Positions 12,410-13,930 of a stretch of DNA of 13,930 bases are shown in pieces. The translations under genes were made by a program, and so were the position numbers. The notes under the pieces are model-generated. The model was given only the letters and a program-made list of their open reading frames with translations, made no database searches and was not told the DNA's origin. The stretch's first letter is position 1, and the number at the start of each line of letters is the position of its first letter. Source of the stretch: an uncultured Bilophila sp. GTDB lineage: Bacteria > Desulfobacterota > Desulfovibrionia > Desulfovibrionales > Desulfovibrionaceae. The stretch lies in contig CAUHBW010000052.1 of NCBI GenBank assembly GCA_959604115.1, positions 1-13,930 on the forward strand, in the 5' to 3' direction.

Positions 12410-13930
12410 ATGAGCATCAAGCAGCGATTCGAGCAGGAGCCGATCTATCTCATGGACGGATCGGCCTTCGTATACCGGGGATTCTACGCCAACCAGAGCA
12501 TGCAGCGTTCGGACGGGTTCCCGACCAGCGCGCTGTTCATCGTGGCCCGCATCCTCATGCGCATTCTCCGGGAGGAGCAGCCGAAGCATTTCGCGTTCGT
12601 GCTCGACGGGCACGGACCCAACTTCCGGCACGAGCTGTTCCCGCTGTACAAGGCCCAGCGCAGCGCAACCCCGGAAGACCTCATCCGCCAGATCGATCCC
12701 ATCCACCGGCTGATCAGGGCTCTCGGGCTGCGCCTTGAGGTATCCGACGGCTGCGAGGCCGACGACTGCCTCGCCTCCCTCGCGCGACGTTACCGCGACG
12801 AACGCCCGGTGATCCTCGTCGCCACGGACAAGGATCTCAAGCAGTGTCTCCACCCCAACGTCATGATGTGGGACCCCGCCAGCCGCGATGAAAAAATCGT
12901 CACCCTCCAGAGTTTCGAGGAGGAAACCGGACTCACGCCCACCCAGTGGCCCGACGTGCAGGCCATCATCGGTGACTCCAGCGACAACATTCCCGGCATC
13001 CGCGGCGTAGGCCAGAAGACGGCGGAAAAGCTGTTCCACGACTACCCCTCGCTGGAGGCCATCCGCGACGGTTTCGAGGACATGAAGCCCGCCCTCAAGA
13101 AAAAGTTCGACGGGCAGCTTGAAGCCATGTTCCTGTACCGCCAGCTCACCACGCTGGATACCTCCCGCTGCGAATCCCTCACCCTCGACGCCATGCGCGT
13201 GCGTCCGGTGAACCGGCAGGAAGCCGCCACCCTCCTCCGTGAATTCGAGCTCAACTCGCTGGAACGCGAACTCGCCACGCTCATCCGCGACGGTCGCGTC
13301 GCCGTGGAACAGGATTCTACGGACGTGGCGAACTTCGGAAAGAAAGACGGAACGATGCGCCAGCTTTCCCTGCTCGACACGCCCAAGGCCGAACCGCGTC
13401 CGCGTCTCCGGGACGCTTCCGATCCCTTCTTCGACGCGCTGGCGGGCAACGTGGCGGCGATCCTCGGCGGACACAACGAGCTTGCCGTCGCCGTCGGGGA
13501 CAAGGAGGCCGTCTACGTCGGCCCCACGGCCCCGCTGGTGGATCGCCTGCTCGAAGCCGAACTCGTCATCGCGCCGGACGTCAAGGCCCTCCTGCACACG
13601 CACGAGGACTGGCGGCGCATCCCCCCGGCGCAATGGTTCGACCTCGGCCTCGCCAGCTACCTGCTGGAGCCGGAGGAGCGCGACTACGGCTGGCCCAAGC
13701 TCTCGGCCCGCTGGGGCACGGCGCTGGGGCTTTCGGCGGCGAACCCCGGCCTGCTCGCACTCGCCATAACCGATCACCTGATGAAGCGTCTCTCCGGGGC
13801 GCACCTCATCGAGCTGATGAAGGCGTTGGAACTGCCGCTGATACCGGTGCTCGCGGACATGGAGAGCGCGGGCGTCAGGCTCGACGCCGAAGCTCTCGCC
13901 GGATTCCTTGAGGAAGTGCAGAAAGACCTC
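12410..13930 (+). CDS. polA: DNA polymerase I, 5' part (cut by the window end)
   Basis: 507 codons, running off the window. The start at 12410 has GGAG five bases before it. The 5'-nuclease (flap) domain (about residues 1-295) is complete: Asp16 (LMDGSAF), Asp66 (VLDGHG), Glu116/Asp118/Asp119 (CEADDC), Asp140/Asp142 (TDKDL), Asp189/Asp192 (GDSSDNIPG) and the helix-hairpin-helix GIRGVGQKTAEKL. The region expected to be the 3'-5' exonuclease (about 335-470) lacks the DxE motif where E. coli has FDTET; only the later FDLGLASYLLEP and WPKLSARW segments remain, so proofreading is probably lost. The polymerase domain begins at PLIPVLADMESAGVRLD (about 476-492). It acts in Okazaki-fragment maturation and excision repair. 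An uncharacterised structured leader precedes it. Confidence 0.95.
   Translation, partial: MSIKQRFEQEPIYLMDGSAFVYRGFYANQSMQRSDGFPTSALFIVARILMRILREEQPKHFAFVLDGHGPNFRHELFPLYKAQRSATPEDLIRQIDPIHRLIRALGLRLEVSDGCEADDCLASLARRYRDERPVILVATDKDLKQCLHPNVMMWDPASRDEKIVTLQSFEEETGLTPTQWPDVQAIIGDSSDNIPGIRGVGQKTAEKLFHDYPSLEAIRDGFEDMKPALKKKFDGQLEAMFLYRQLTTLDTSRCESLTLDAMRVRPVNRQEAATLLREFELNSLERELATLIRDGRVAVEQDSTDVANFGKKDGTMRQLSLLDTPKAEPRPRLRDASDPFFDALAGNVAAILGGHNELAVAVGDKEAVYVGPTAPLVDRLLEAELVIAPDVKALLHTHEDWRRIPPAQWFDLGLASYLLEPEERDYGWPKLSARWGTALGLSAANPGLLALAITDHLMKRLSGAHLIELMKALELPLIPVLADMESAGVRLDAEALAGFLEEVQKDL

Noticed and set aside
12374..13804. 476-codon open frame on the minus strand
   Set aside because: Antisense to polA, whose nuclease motifs are intact; a mirror of its codon pattern.

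Overview
The window looks like chromosome of a high-GC, anaerobic sulfate-reducer-type deltaproteobacterium, most likely Desulfovibrionaceae. The reasons are a class I hybrid cluster protein with a CRP/FNR regulator and a PAS sensor kinase beside it, a Cys-rich RicT/PSP1 protein, a TtuA/TtcA-type sulfurtransferase, and long purine/pyrimidine palindromic terminators. The placement rests on gene content and remembered family knowledge, not on a database search.

Layout. 1-1118: palindromic terminator and ricT (minus). 1285-1842: small HD-domain protein (plus), which converges on an AcuB-like CBS-CBS-ACT protein (1995-2672, minus); each has its own intrinsic terminator. 2828-3796: Gate-domain membrane protein (plus). 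3866-4061: a complete single-tRNA unit (near-consensus promoter, CAU tRNA, strong terminator). 4270-5016: SAM methyltransferase with a TTG start (minus). 5230-5720: a compact, less GC-rich cassette (minus) with a strong promoter, a structured leader encoding an 11-residue peptide, a 90-residue HTH protein of the CD3324 type, and a terminator that overlaps the stop codon. 5776-11020 (minus): a nitrosative-stress cluster of hcp, a CRP/FNR (HcpR-like) regulator, a hybrid PAS histidine kinase and a small lipoprotein. 11258-12166: TtuA-like tRNA sulfurtransferase (plus). 12410 to the window end: DNA polymerase I, cut off by the window edge.

The most interesting element is the leader at 5545-5658 (minus). 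It has a Shine-Dalgarno-preceded mini-ORF whose last codons lie in the first arm of a hairpin. The second arm of that hairpin can instead form a perfect 15-bp stem with a third segment, and the third segment can pair with the ribosome-binding site or start region of the HTH gene. This mutually exclusive 1:2 / 2:3 / 3:4 layout is that of translational attenuators such as those of erm genes, here placed before an uncharacterised HTH protein.

In the hcp cluster, a CRP-like palindrome (AGTGA-N6-TCACA) lies upstream of hcp. The regulator two transcription units downstream keeps the CRP-type Arg-Glu...Arg recognition residues but lacks the cAMP-binding Arg, which fits an Hcp-specific, non-cAMP regulator acting on that site.
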